From: Trochalopteron elliotii
Lineage: Eukaryota > Chordata > Aves > Passeriformes > Leiothrichidae
Direction of reading: 5' to 3'
DNA length: 64,000 nucleotides
Assembly (NCBI GenBank): GCA_024734555.1
Contig: JANPWX010000130.1
Coordinates: 624,663-688,662, forward strand
Shown: piece by piece, positions 13,605 through 25,690 of the stretch
How the letters are laid out: each line of letters opens with the position of its first letter
How positions within the stretch are numbered: position 1 is the stretch's first letter
Program-made: the position numbers and the translations under genes
Notes under the pieces: generated by a model
Database searches by the model: none
The model's input: only the letters and a program-made list of their open reading frames with translations
What the model was told of the DNA's origin: nothing

Positions 13605-14209
13605 TGTCACGGCCGTGGTGTAAATGAAAGAGGGAACTCTCGGAGGGTCGGGGGGGACAGAGGTTTATTGGGGGGTCACAGGGGAACCCCTTACCTCCTG
13701 CCCGATGCCTCAGGAGAGACCTCAGACAAAGGCTACAGGGGGGTTTTGTCCAGGACAAGTTCAAGGGGTGGGTACAAACTATGAAGCAATAAAACAAAGC
13801 AAAGCAACAAATGCCAACTGAATTACCTACTAACAAATCAAGGTAATTTGGGGAGGGCTCTCGGGGGAATCTGCCAACTGCTGGCCAAGTCTCCTCGAAA
13901 GTTCTGGACCTTGGAGATAGTGACTTAATGATGGACAGGGGAAGAAGGAGAGGATGGGCAGGGATCATCATGGGGAAAGGACCAATAGGAAACAGTCTCT
14001 GGGCAAAGACCAGAGAGGCACAGAAACCCTTATCAACTTATGATAAGAGAAAACTCCAAGACAAGAGGCCCTTATGGGGTAGATGACCTTTTTTCCTCTT
14101 GGGTTATCTGTGCTGCCCGATTGGGATCTTCACGCTGGGCACGTTCCCTACTTAGTTTTTTGGTTCTGTGGTGTTTTTTGTGTCCCCACTCCCCTCTCCT
14201 CAAGTCACA
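13605..14209 (-). mobile_element. Second LTR-like block, minus orientation
   Basis: On the minus strand the block ends ...CGGCCGTGACA at 13605. About 60 bases inside that end is an AATAAA signal (plus TTTATT at about 13662) followed by a C-rich tract, as in R-U5 of an LTR. An ATTGG (CCAAT-type) box occurs near 13982. The 5' end is uncertain; TGTGACTTG at 14209 is one possible start. C+G content is higher than in the surrounding intron. The 171-codon minus frame at 13456-13971 runs across the edge and has no retroviral motifs. The bases between this block and the LTR at 12869-13309 were not recognised. Confidence 0.4.
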
Positions 14210-16972
14210 GCTTCCAGTCATGTTGGTACATGGTTTTTCCAGTACCATTCTTGACTTGTCCTTCAGGTGGCAAATTGCCACATCACCTCTTTCCAAGCCT
14301 CAGCCATGTGACCAAACAGAGGATAATCCCTGGGCTCATCCTCTGGTTCCCCCAGTTTTTCTTAGAAGACTTTTCCAAAGTATTTCCAGTGTCACTCATG
14401 GTGCCTCATCTTGGTCACAGCCATAGAAGGGGCTCCAGTGAGCTGCAGCATTCAGTGATGGGCAAGGGCATGGTTGGAAATAACTCATCTGAAGTATACT
14501 TGGAGAAAAAGTGTTAAGAAATAAAGTGTCAATGATGAGAAGCCTGTAGCCCTTCTAGAAGTGAGATCATCCTTACATGAGAGTGCTGTAACTCTTATGC
14601 ATGAAAATTTCCTCAATTATTATTAGGATGGAAATAATACAAATCATTATTCTAAAATAAAGCTGTCTGGGCTTGCAAAATTCACATTCAGATAGTGAGA
14701 AAAGGTAGTTTTAAGCTTACCAAGCAAACAGAATTGTTCTGCACAAGTTTGTATCTTAGCTTCAGTAAGGCAAGGTTCCTGGGGAAATGACAATTGTAAT
14801 TAAAACCTGTCTCATCATCATGTGTGCACACAGGGGAGGGCAAGCTGTGATGGTAATTGTAACTGCTCCTAGCAGGTGTTTTCCTGTTAATATGAGGTAT
14901 TAAATAAAACCTACCATGTTTAGTAACCCAAATACTCACCTGTAGGCTTCTATGCACTCTTTCCCCTACAATACTTGATAGTTCCCAGGCAACCCCAGTA
15001 CTGTGAGGAGACATGGGTTTTTATGATTTTTATTTGAAGTTCATTTGCTGTTTGCTGCCAGAATTTTCCCAGGGAATGCAGACAAGGAGTGGTAAATGGT
15101 GATTAATTTAGACAGCCTAAGTAGAGGACTCACGATGGCTCCCCATGTAATACAAGAAAGTTAACGGCTTGCTGATGTCCTTCTGTTAGGGAATTGTGTA
15201 GCCTGGTTGTTTAATGGAGTGTTTAAAAATTGTGTTGGCAATAGCCTATGAATAATGTATAATGAAATACCTTACTGCCAAGAAACTGCTGATATGCTGG
15301 GGAAATTTCCATCAGATGTGAGAAAAATTTTCAAGGCACTGTCTTCTTGGGATGCCCTTTATTTATAGCCTCATTGCTTCAGAGATTGCATTCCCTTTTT
15401 AGATACTGCATGTGAAGATGCCCTCCACTGCCTCTGCCTCTGTCTTTCAGCTCCACCTGGCTCCATTTGCTTGTGCCTGTAAAAGCTCTAGAATTTTTAT
15501 GAGATTAGACTTTATCACCTGAGCACTGTAAGAATGGAATATTTCCTGTGCAAACTTCACCCGTTCTAGGTATCTGCACCAAGGCACCCTGCATCAAAAG
15601 AAGATGGACACTGGTCATGACAATGTCCCATGATGCAGGAAGCAGAAAAAGGGTCAAGTTATTTGGGGAAAAAAAGAAAAAGACAAGTTGGACTTCACAG
15701 TGTGAAATCAGTTTGGATGCCTCTAAATTTTCCCTCATGTCCTCCAGTGCAGGAGGCCTCTGTGTACTTTGGCCATGAGTAGTGGGAAGTCATTGTGATA
15801 TGTAGAAAATAGATCTTGCTTGACCAAAGAAATGAGAAGACTGAGGGTGAACCCCTGCTTGCAGGGGAGTGCTGGGGGTTGCACTGCCTTAGGTGTAAGA
15901 GGAAACTGGCCTTCCTGTAAGACTCTAGGACATAGCTCAGGCAGGCATGGAAGCAGTTACAGTCTTTTCCTTTTCTCCTTGTTTTGGCCCTCAGCTCTTC
16001 TCCAGGGTCAAAATAAAATCGTAGCTTTGTTTCTCACATGGAGTTTTCCCCAGCTGCACTGAAATGTAGAAATGTTCCAGGAGGGCAGGTGAACACAACA
16101 CATATCACTGTGCAGAGTGGTCTCAGCCAAGTGTTTGTCAAGAGCAGACCCAGCTTGTGGAGCCTGTAGCTCTGTGCCCTGCCCCTGCTGTGGTTTTGCT
16201 GTGAGTAGCCAAGTGCTTGTGCCGCATTTTTGTGTCTGTATTTACACAGTAGAGCCCTGAGTCAAAACATTTCCTGCAATATGGGTACTGTATTATTAGT
16301 GTAATGATAGAACAAAGCCACATGAGGCTGATGTTGGTATTACTCAGCTGAGGAAGTGACATCCTCACCTGGGAGGTTGATGTGTTGGGTTTTGATCCTT
16401 GTGTTGCCAACAGCAAGCTCCAGGCATGAGGCTAGAAGGCAGGGGAAAATAGTGGGTTAGGAGAGAGGTTGTATCCTCAGGATGATCTGCAACTGGCTAA
16501 GCAGGAGGATTTGTGAAAATGGGAGAGAAGATTTGTGCCTTCACTGGCTTGTTTGCTGCTGGGATATGTCTGGGCATGCAGTATTTTCACAGCTCCTGGA
16601 AAGGTGTGTAAAAGGGGTTAGCCTAAACACAAGATAGGTGGCAAGGTGCACCAAAGGAGTTTGACTAATGGCCTAAATATTTTTAGTGGAACAAGTAAAA
16701 GGTTTTAAAACATCCTCCAAATCCACCACCCAAAGCTCATCCTGCCAACTGAGAAAACACTGAAATGTTTTCAGCAGAGAGGGTCACAAAGATTGAGGGA
16801 GAGGATCATGGTCAAGTTCAACCAGCATTTCTTGGGGCAGGAACACTTCCAGCTGACAGTATATGGAAGAGCAACTTTCAAAGGGAAGGAGCCAGTTCTG
16901 TTATGAAGTTTTTCCACTGATGCTTCTGATGATCCTACTAATTTCTCGTTTTCTAATGTTTGTTTTCTTTAG
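14210..16972 (+). other. Presumed TMEM86A intron 1, last part; no gene seen
   Basis: No recognisable exon or repeat. The stretch ends with a good polypyrimidine tract and a TTTCTTTAG acceptor at 16964-16972, directly before TMEM86A exon 2. The open frames at 14040-14517 look like chance frames. Confidence 0.55.
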
Positions 16973-17237
16973 GTGAAGAGTGAAGGCCCCAAGCTGGTGC
17001 CCTTCTTTAAAGCCACTTGTGTCTATTTTGTCCTCTGGCTGCCAACTTCCAGCCCCTCCTGGTTCAGTGCCCTCATCAAATGTCTGCCCATCTTTTGCCT
17101 GTGGGTTTTCCTTCTGGCTCATGGGATTAACTTCTTAGTGTCACACCGGAGTGCCAGCCGCATCCTAGCGGGACTCATATTCTCGGCATTGGGAGACGCC
17201 TTTCTCATCTGGCAGGAGCAGGGCTACTTCATTCATG
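16973..17237 (+). CDS. TMEM86A: TMEM86A coding exon 2 (lysoplasmalogenase)
   Basis: This 265-base exon lies between a TTTCTTTAG acceptor and a G|GTGAGT donor. It encodes 88 residues beginning VKSEGPKLVPFF and ends one base into a glycine codon. The translation matches the N-terminal half of TMEM86A, a YhhN-family integral membrane enzyme that hydrolyses the vinyl-ether bond of lysoplasmalogens to give an aldehyde and a glycerophospho-base. Three hydrophobic segments are visible (about exon residues 10-25, 35-58 and 64-84). The third contains GDAFLIW, a conserved family signature. The first codons (about seven residues, ending just before this V) belong to a missing upstream exon. The frame stays open past the donor to 17299, but that readthrough is intronic. 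The identification is by recognised sequence; the enzymatic role is family knowledge. Confidence 0.96.
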
Positions 17238-19663
17238 GTGAGTACAGTGTCAGTCCTAAAGGGATGCCACAGTGCCCAGCTGTTACCCTCTTTATTTAGT
17301 AATGAGTTGCTGGGCCACATGTTTTGTTTATTCATGTACAGCTTAAGCCCCGGGCGCTGGGAAGCACTCATGCCTTGACTAAAATCCATCATGGGTTGAG
17401 GAATCACATCATGGATGAATCTTTCTCTTGAGCTTCTCTTGAGGTTAGAGAGGTAATTGGGTCAGGTTAGGTTTCCTGGCATGTGTCACAGCATCTGGGC
17501 TGGCTGGAGTTGAGAAGGTGGCATGCCAGAGTCCCCAGGGAAGGGAAGGAAACGCTTGTGGCCCCCATCAGTTCCCATGAAGCTACGGGAAGTATTTACC
17601 TCCCATCTCTCTGCAGGGAGATCTGTCAGCCCTTTGCTGTGAGGTTTGGGGATGAAATGTACTGTGCAAAGGTCCTTGGTGGAGAGCAGGTGGAGAGGAC
17701 ACTTATGTTTTGATAGACAAGCCCATTGCCTGGGGGAGGCATTAAGTAGATGATAGAAACCAAAGCAGCAGCAATCTTGTCCTACTTGCAGGTTCATCAG
17801 TGTGAATCATGCAGACTGTTGTACAAGACATGTCTGTTTTGCAAAACATTTTAATGATGGTCAGTCAAGGACAAAACTTACTGCAGTGGTTTGTCTTCTC
17901 TACAGAAAGATCCACATCTCTCAGAGCAAAATGAGCTTGGTTTATTTTGCTAGTTTGCAGACTGGAACATAATGATTCAGATTAATCATTTAAAGCAATG
18001 TTGAACCTGCCTGCAGCAACTCTCTCCCTGGCCTTGGACTGTCACAAGAAATCAGCAGCAGTTGAGTCCTTCACTGAACTGACTGGTGGGGTTTCTGAAG
18101 TTAATTTAACCAGCACAGGGATCTCACGTAATGCCCACCACTAACTGGCTGCTGTGACTGTCCCACTGGAAAATGTGATGAGATGAGGGAACTTTCCTGA
18201 CTTGTGCTGTTGTTAGCTCTGAAAGTCAACGGCTTAATTTTTCCCCTCTCTCATGAAGTTAGCATTTAGTTTTATTCTGGGATTCCCACAATCTCTTTCT
18301 TTATGAGAAGGAAGTGTGTGCAGTGCCAAATATGAAAGGCCAAATGCTCTGAATCTGGTTTTAATCCTGCTTCCCAAGGGTTTATCCCCATCCCATTCAA
18401 AGTTCATGTAAAAATGTTTACTGGTTTGGGTGGGGTTTGGATTAGGCCCTGAGGGTTGGATCTATCTGCCTGAACTTTGGGCATGTTGGTGAGGAGCTCC
18501 AGCTTTCTGGAGATGCCATCCCTTCTGTGTTGAGTGCTGACATTCCTACTGATGGGCCTCCTCCCAACAGCAGTACCTGGCTCAGTTGCCTCAGCCCAAC
18601 TGGTTTTGCCTCCTGGAGTTGCTCCTTGAGCTATGCCTTGAAAAACATTCAGGGCCCAAGTCTCCCCATGATCATTTTCGTGTACGGACGTCTCCATTTT
18701 GTGTACATGTGCTTCTCCATTCCCATGTAGCTGATATCTCTGAGTTTCCTCTCCAAGTTACTGCTAGAGGAAGGTTAACCAGGCACAGCAATTCAGCATC
18801 TGGTTGATGTGCTTTAATCTGCAAATGAGTCAGGTTTTCAACCCTAGTCTCACAACTGAGAAGTTTTGCTTTGTGGGTTTAGGCAAATTTTTCTTCTTAA
18901 GGAGAAGAAAAGCTCTGTTGGAACATTTTGAAAATCTCAGCCCAATGAGCTACTACCTTTTGAAGGGAAGTGTTAATATTTTCACTTCAGATATAAGCAG
19001 ATAAAGTGCCCTGCTCCACTTCATCCTTCACTTTGCCTGCAAAATGTATTTTCTCCTATTTAAAACTCATCAGGTTGCTGTTACTGACAACTGACAATAT
19101 TTTTGACATCATCAGTTGTGGGAATTTGAAGTTTGAGGAGAAAATACTGGATAAAAATGTACATTCTATTCAATTTCTGCAGTTTTTGGACTGAAAAGGG
19201 TTGGAAACTGGGCTCATTTGAAAAGCTTTTGAGACAATGAGTTTATAAAAGGACATTTGTTCATTACTTTTTAGGGAAGTGAGAGCCTGGGAACCTACTC
19301 CTGGCACACTTGACTTTTTTTCATTTTTGCTGTTTCAGTTCACTAATAACACATTATTTTCAGATTACTGTCTCACTGCATGTAGAAGATACTTTACAAT
19401 GTTAATATTCACCTCCTTTGATAGCAGGTATTTAGAAACAATTTATGCATTTAGTGAAGAAGACAGGGACTAGCAAAAAGGCCTTATTGCCAGCCTGAGG
19501 AAACCCAGAGGAAGAAAGTGGGAGAAAAGGGCTGATCTCCTTGATGTGGTTGAGAGGACCAAGCTAAAGGCTGAGAAATGCAGCCCCCTTCCCTGTGCAG
19601 CCATCACAGGTTTCCCCAGCTTGATTTGTGGGTGTTGAATGAGTAAACCAGGGAGCTGACTCC

Positions 19664-19703
19664 CTTGTTTGTGACCAGCCTCACTTGTTTGTGACCAGCC
19701 TCA
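19664..19703. repeat. Perfect 20-bp direct tandem duplication
   Basis: The unit CTTGTTTGTGACCAGCCTCA occurs twice, head to tail with no spacer, inside TMEM86A intron 2. The identity of the two copies points to a recent duplication. Confidence 0.95.
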
Positions 19704-19760
19704 CCACATGTCACAAAACTCCTCCTGCCTTTCCAGGCTCTTTGCCTGCCACATCTTGTC

Positions 19761-19779
19761 CTCTCCTCCTCCTCCTCCT
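19761..19779. repeat. Short CCT/AGG microsatellite
   Basis: About five consecutive CCT units in a pyrimidine-rich part of TMEM86A intron 2. Likely polymorphic, with no sign of function. Confidence 0.8.
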
Positions 19780-21352
19780 TGTCCTCACTCCCAAATGCCT
19801 GCATAAAGGACAACACATTCTTCAGTCCCCTGTTGCAGAATGCTCTGTATAAAGACACTGAAGGAAAAAACATTCCTCACTGCTTGGGCAACACATCCTT
19901 CTTCTCCTTACCACCTCCCTGGGCTCTAACCTTTCCTGCACTGTAACCCCATAAAAAGCTCTTGTCCTAAATCCCTTCTCAGTTTCTTCAGTGTTCTGTC
20001 CATGAGGTGCAATGGTTCTGTGAAACATCAGCTTCTCATTGTCCTCTTTTGCACTTCTCTTCTTTCCCCTACATGCTGTCCATTTTCTCTAGCCTCACCC
20101 TGCAGAGCAGATCCCACTGGCCCCCTCCCTCCTGTGGATTTCCTTGTCATGCCACCATGGCTGAGCCCTCAGTGGGTGTCTGATCTGGTCCTTGCCAAAG
20201 GCAGGGAGACATCTCCACTTCCTTGAGCTGCCTCAACACAAGAGTAGTAGGATGAAGCAACGTCTGCCAGCTGCAGGTTTTTGTGACTGCCCTTTACATC
20301 AGCACATCACATGTTAAATGTAAACAAGTGTCCTGCTGGAGGACTCAGCTTCCCAGATCCTTTTCTCCATTTCATGCTTTAGAGTTGCATGAAAACTTCC
20401 AGCTCCTCTAATAACCCTGCCAGGATAAAGCTGGAGTGCCTGCAGCTGCACCATGTGTGGGTCTGGGAACCAGAAGACCCAAGGAGCTGGGCTCTGTTTG
20501 TGGCCCATTATCTACAGTTGTCATGACAGCTTGGAGGCAGCAGCTGTACCAACACACTGGGACATATTTTTGTCAAATGGATTAGTGACAAGTGAATAAC
20601 ATATGGGCAGCACCCTCCAACACCCACATCTGGCATTTCTCAGAGGTGTTGCACTTCAAAGGCAAGCCGGCATTTTATTTTCTCTGATTGATTCCTGGTA
20701 AGGTTCATCTGAATCTTGCAAGTAGCCATAAAATTGTTGGCAGATCACATTGGTGCAGTCCCTGAAATATGCCAGCTGCTTCTTTCCAGCTTAGGTTTCT
20801 CCCAGCTATGGGCAGAGATGGAGAAGCAGCCAGATTTAGTCCTCAAGTGCCTTTGGGTTTGTGGCTAAATACGGGCAGGCTTTGTGTCAGGGTTCAGAGG
20901 GATTAGTGTCTTTTGTCACGTTTTGTTCCTACACTGATGTGGTTCCAGCCTTCCTGTTCCATATGTGACCTATGAGAACAACACTGTGGATATTTAGAGG
21001 GGGTGATCTTTGGTCTGCCTTGCTCCCAACCTTCTGCCCAAAGCAGGGGAAGAGGAGCTACCTGAAAAAGATCAATTCCTTCTCCAGCAGTTTAGTTCCA
21101 CCTGGCCTCTCAGCAGAAAGGCTTTTGTCACAGCAGAGCTGTACTTGCCTGCAGCTGTAATTGTGCTGGAGCTTATTTTTTACATTGGGGGCCTGGTGCT
21201 ATGTCCCATATACAGATTTTTGTGATAAAATCGTCCCAAGTGGTCAGTATGGTTATCACTGGTAGGTAACACTGCAAGAAATGTTTTCTTCTGCCGCTGA
21301 CTGCCAGCCAGTGATGAAAGGTCACACTTTCTGTGTCAATGCCTCTCTCCAG

Positions 21353-21780
21353 GTCTGCTGATGTTCGCCATCACACACATCCTGTACTCTTCAGCCTTTG
21401 GCATGAAGCCTTTGGACCTCAAAGCCGGCTTGCTGATGGGCGTTGTTTCCAGCTCCTGCTATGCCTTCCTGTACTCCTACCTCTCGGGCCCGTTCACCTA
21501 CCTGGTGGCCGTCTACATCGCCCTGATCGGCTTCATGGGCTGGCGGGCGGTGGCGGGCGTGCAGCTGTGCACCGACCTGTGGACGTGGACCAAGCTGTCG
21601 GCCTGCGTGGGCGCCATGCTCTTCATGGTGTCGGACCTGACCATCGCGCTCAACAAGTTCTGCTTCCCCGTGCCCTACTCGCGCTTCATCATCATGGCCA
21701 CCTACTACGCCGCCCAAATGCTGATTGCGCTGTCGGCCGTGGAGACCAGGGACGAAGAGGACTTCAGGAAGAGGAGCTAG
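21353..21780 (+). CDS. TMEM86A: TMEM86A terminal coding exon (lysoplasmalogenase)
   Basis: The exon follows a CTCTCTCCAG acceptor and completes the glycine codon split at 17237, giving the in-frame joint HG-LLMFAITH. It encodes 141 further residues and stops at TAG 21778-21780. Five hydrophobic segments are visible, which with three in exon 2 gives the eight helices expected of a YhhN-family membrane protein. The motif SDLTIALNKFCFPVPYSR is strongly characteristic of TMEM86A. The C-terminus is a short charged tail, EDFRKRS. Together with exon 2 this gives 230 residues, close to the family's roughly 240 once the missing N-terminal codons are added. The exon is much richer in C+G and CpG than exon 2 or the introns, most of all at 21480-21720. 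Long frames in the other readings (21333-21914 plus, 21391-21837 minus) are shadows of that composition. Confidence 0.97.
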
Positions 21781-21945
21781 GTGGAGTGCCGATAGTCTGT
21801 GAACACGTGGGTTATATCTCAGGTGCTGTAGCTGCATTCACCCCTGAGAGAGATCTCCATTTCTCTAGGCACACTGGTGATGTTGATTTTGCTTCTTTGA
21901 AGCATTACTTTTGAGAATTAAATTTTTTTTCATTGGCTTTCTCTG
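21781..21945 (+). other. TMEM86A: TMEM86A 3' untranslated region, candidate short form
   Basis: After the TAG stop the sequence drops to AT-rich DNA with an ATTAAA hexamer at 21917-21922 followed by a T-run, a plausible cleavage and polyadenylation context. I saw no canonical AATAAA close by. The true 3' UTR could extend further right. Confidence 0.45.
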
Positions 21946-24900
21946 AATACAGCTTACTTCAGTGTGGAGTCTACATCAGAAAGCTTAGACTGTCCCTGCA
22001 GTAGTTATTCATTCAACTTTTCCTCCTTGGAAGTGCTGTACTACTGCATTTTACTTACTAGTCTTGAAATTGATGCTGAGTGTCTGGGAAGAGGAGGGCT
22101 GGTGGAAAGAAGGTTTGGCACTGTTTTTAAAGTCTTGCTTTCGACTGTAGGCAGACAGGCACAGATCTCTGCTAAAGTCATGGGTAAAAATTAATTTAAC
22201 TGATGTTTGTCTCTTTTTGTGCTTTACAAACTCAGTATGCAAACTGGAGCTATTCCTCTGCTGAAAGGAAGCTTGGAGGGAGAGTAAAACCAGCATATCC
22301 AGCTGGGAGCTGAGCTCTGGAGTCAATGGCAGTGTGTGGGGCAGTATGCAGCAGAACCAGCATGAAAGCAGAACCCCAAGCTGAGGGCACAGAGCAAAAG
22401 GTGTGCTGGCAGTGCTGTGTGCTTTGATTGCAGTGATCACTGCTCCAGGGCAGGTCTCTAGGTGCAAGTCAGCATTGCTGCAGGTGGCAGAACTGCAGAG
22501 AGCAGGAGTTTGGTGAGATTTCAGGGACATCTCAGTAGCCAGGCCAGATGCGTGGTGCCTGCAGCCACCAGTGAGATGTAATGGGCACACAAGGAACTTT
22601 GATTTTTAAAGCAGAACTTACTCGTTGTCTTACTTTGTGTGTGCCCTAATTATCCTCAGTATAATCTATCCTTAGCAGAGAGGCACCAGTGTCCTAACAA
22701 GTAGTATTCCATGTACCCTTTAAGTTTTAGTAGCACTTTCAGTAGTACTTTGAGTACTGCTGCCTGCAGTATCTTGAATCTTTGTGTGAGCATTTCCTGT
22801 GATCAAGGCCCTGATTTTGGATGTAGATTGCCTTGTTTAGCCATCTGGTAGAAAACGATCCTCTTTGCACCACTTCTTTTTTCTTTTTAGAAAGCCCCTT
22901 TTCAGCAGAGCTTCCTGAAAAGCACTGTCCTTTGTGTTCAACACGCCTGCCACTTCCTTCTCGAACTCACGTGGACTCACATAGAACCCTGCTGGCTTTT
23001 CCCTTGTGTTGAGAGGTGCTGAGTGGGTCTCCCGCTCCTCTCCAGCCTCACCAGGTGTGCCTGGCAGGGAATGGGCATTGCCTCCCCATGATGACTTATC
23101 CATCAGTACAAATGCAGCCAGTATTACAGAAATCTGGGTTAACCACCCTGACCCCGTGGGGGCATCTGCTGCTTTTCAGACAGGGATCAGAAAGGTCAGC
23201 TGCATTATGGAGAGGGAAAGCACTGTAGGTAGCACAGCCCCGTGTAATCCCTTCCCTTTAATGCTGTTATGTAATACTGTCTGTATTCATTCACTGGCAC
23301 ATCGGGGCCTGCCTGGAGTAAACAGCTAAGGGAATTTAGAGCCATAAACTATTTTCATTCATCAGCATTGCTTATCTCCTGGCCACAGATTGAACCCTGC
23401 AGGGTAGCTCTCTGCAGATGTCACCTGCTGTTACTCAGCTTGGCTGTTCGCAAATCTCCTCCTGCAACAGTGACCCAGCTAAGAGGAAGTCTGAGCATTT
23501 GGGGTGAACCCCACCATCCTCCCAAGCATGTGAGCAAACAGCATACTGCAGTCTTTGAGTCCCAGCTCCTTGGCATGGGTCAGTCCAGCACACTGAGTCC
23601 TTAGCTGGCAGTTCTTCAGAGGAGCTCCCCCACATCCTGAGCTTCCCTTTGCTTTGAGGGAAATGCTTGTGTGATAAAGTAAGCTTTATTTAAAAGTCTT
23701 GAGTTTTGATTCTCTTTTTTTCCTCTCTAGAAACGAGTAGTCTTGAACTGCCTGAAAATACCTGAGTTGCTTTTCTGTGTGCTTTTTCTTCTTGGCTCAC
23801 TTTGCTGTCCTGCTCTACCATCAGCCACTGGATACTTGTGGAAAAGAGTCTTGATGTGTTATTGGGAGGCCTCTCCTCTCCACTGGCCATCAGAGGTGCA
23901 GTTTCTAGTGGCAGAGGTCTCTAGGTGGGACAGCAGAAACTTGTGCAGCCCAAGTGGTCTGTTGTTCCCTTGCTGTCCTGGAACAGGTCACCTGGAGTGA
24001 CCTGGCTGGGACACACTGGCCAGTCACAGTGGCTCATCCCAGTTCTGCAACAGCTTCAGCCTTCCTGGGAATGAGGCAGAGCCCTCAGCATACAAAGGAG
24101 AGTCCTGGTTGGCTTGGAGGTTTGCCGGCAAAGGCTCTTAATCTTCAGAATCTCTCTCTGGCTCTGCATTCTTCTTTCTAATCCATATTACTTGAACTAG
24201 ACTGTTTTCCTGGAGGCTCTTCCTGTTGGGAAGAGATCAGCTGCTGTGGACTGTGATCTGACACAATTTTGAGATGCCTAAATCCTGAGAAGCACTAAGC
24301 AGTTGCTGGCAGTCTATTAAATAACTTTTCTTGGGATTAAAACTGTTCCCTCAACCCCAGAGAGGGTAATCTTCACGTTGTAGTAGAGCAAAGAAAGGAG
24401 TGGTGTTCGTATGTGACAAATGGTGTTACTGTCTGGGGGGCTGCCTTTGTGGACCATCCTGTTGCCTCTTTGCACTGTAAAACTGAGGTTCAACCCATTC
24501 TTCTTCTTTTCACGAGTACAGTCCTTGAGAAGCTCCCAGTCTTTGGCCCAGGAATGTTACAGAGGGAATGAAGCCTTCCAGGTGGTGCAGTGGTTCTGGC
24601 CCCAGCAGCAGCAGCAGCTCCTTTTGTTGCTAAACACAGAGGCTTTCTTTTCCCACTGCTGTATCAAACATCCTTCTGCCATGCCTGTCTACGGCTACTT
24701 GAGGTTACACACGTGGTTTGGTTACTTTCTGTAGTTCTCACCCTCTTGGAGATCCTTTGACTCTTTAATTGGACGTACAAAAAATGCAGTTTGTTTACTT
24801 CAGCCTCTTTCTGTAGGCAGATCCTCCATACACAGAACTCCCAGGGTCAGTCAAAGAAGCAGTGCTAATTGCAACTTGTTTTTAAGTGCCAGTAATGCTT

Positions 24901-25469
24901 CTGGGCTGTGTCACAGGGTGATGCTAGAAATGTAGGTCAAGAAGAACAAAGCCAGAGGATTTTAACTTTAAGCTTTAATCTTATTCTGTGCTGAATACCT
25001 GGCTTCTTACACCTCCATGTTGAGGCATCTGTAAGACTGATTGGTTTAAGAATTACTCTAACATGGCTTTTGAGTAGATCGCTGAACAACATTCATATTG
25101 TCATCAATGGAGGCAACTTATATATTTTTACACAAGTTTATAAAATTCCCAGGAGGAACTTGGCAGTTTTTAGTGGCTCTTCAAAGTTTTCCAGTCCTGC
25201 AGTTTGACACTAACACCTGCGTTTTCATCTTGCTGTCGTGGTATTTTTGGGAGCTCTTCTGGAGGAAGAAGATCAAAGCAAACAGCAACTGTAGAGCTCT
25301 GTGGCAGGTGCCTCTTTCTCTTTGCTTGGTTTCTGAATACAGACAGGGTGTCTTTTAAGCAGAGGCATCATAGCTGTGTTCTTGGAAGAGGATGGGAAGT
25401 TGCTGCCTTCTTGTGACAGAAATCGCCCTGGGTAATTCTCCTGCCTTTTATCCATGGTCACTCCTGTTG
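21946..25469. other. Intergenic DNA, no gene seen
   Basis: Unremarkable sequence downstream of TMEM86A. It holds a five-unit CAG run at about 24602-24618 and no recognised exons. The 179-codon minus frame at 22051-22590 is low-quality and unlike any known family, and is taken as chance. Confidence 0.5.
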
Positions 25470-25690
25470 TGGCCTTGGGTGATTCACTTGAATTTTCTGG
25501 GGGCAGGTCCACATCTGGTGTATGAGGGCCAGTGCAATGCCAAATTATCCCAGCAGGGCACCAGGCCCTCACCCCATTCTAAAATGGAGATATTAGCCCT
25601 TACCTACCTCACAAGGATATCGTGAGGATTGATGCTCATACAGCACTTTGAAGATGTCAAGTGCTATGTAAGTCACAAGTATTATCCAAC
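25470..25690 (+). mobile_element. Ancient MIR-type SINE (amniote MIR)
   Basis: The phrase 'TGTGGCCTTGGGTGATTCAC' is followed by 'CTAAAATGGAGATATTAG', 'TACCTACCTCACAAGGAT' and 'AGCACTTTGAAGATGTCAAG', ending in 'TGCTATGTAAGT'. This order matches the core and tail of MIR elements (the 'gtgaccttgggcaagtcact', 'gtaaaatgggga', 'taccta-cctca', 'aagcgctttga' series). The copy is diverged, as expected for a very old amniote insertion. Confidence 0.75.

Larger units (their letters stand above)
17238..21352 (+). other. TMEM86A: TMEM86A intron 2
   Basis: About 4.1 kb between the GTGAGT donor and a CTCTCTCCAG acceptor. It contains a perfect 20-bp tandem duplication (19664-19703) and a short CCT-repeat (about 19761-19779). 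No exon, RNA gene or transposon was recognised. Confidence 0.9.

Noticed and set aside
13456..13971. 171-codon minus-strand frame over the LTR-like region
   Set aside because: Crosses an LTR edge and its poly(A) signal; no gag, pol or env motif is visible.
16973..17299. Extended TMEM86A frame reading through to 17299
   Set aside because: A strong GTGAGT donor at 17238 joins in phase to 21353 and restores the conserved protein, so the extra 62 bases are intronic.
21391..21837. 148-codon frame antisense to TMEM86A exon 3
   Set aside because: A shadow of the GC-rich coding exon; histidine- and glycine-rich nonsense composition.
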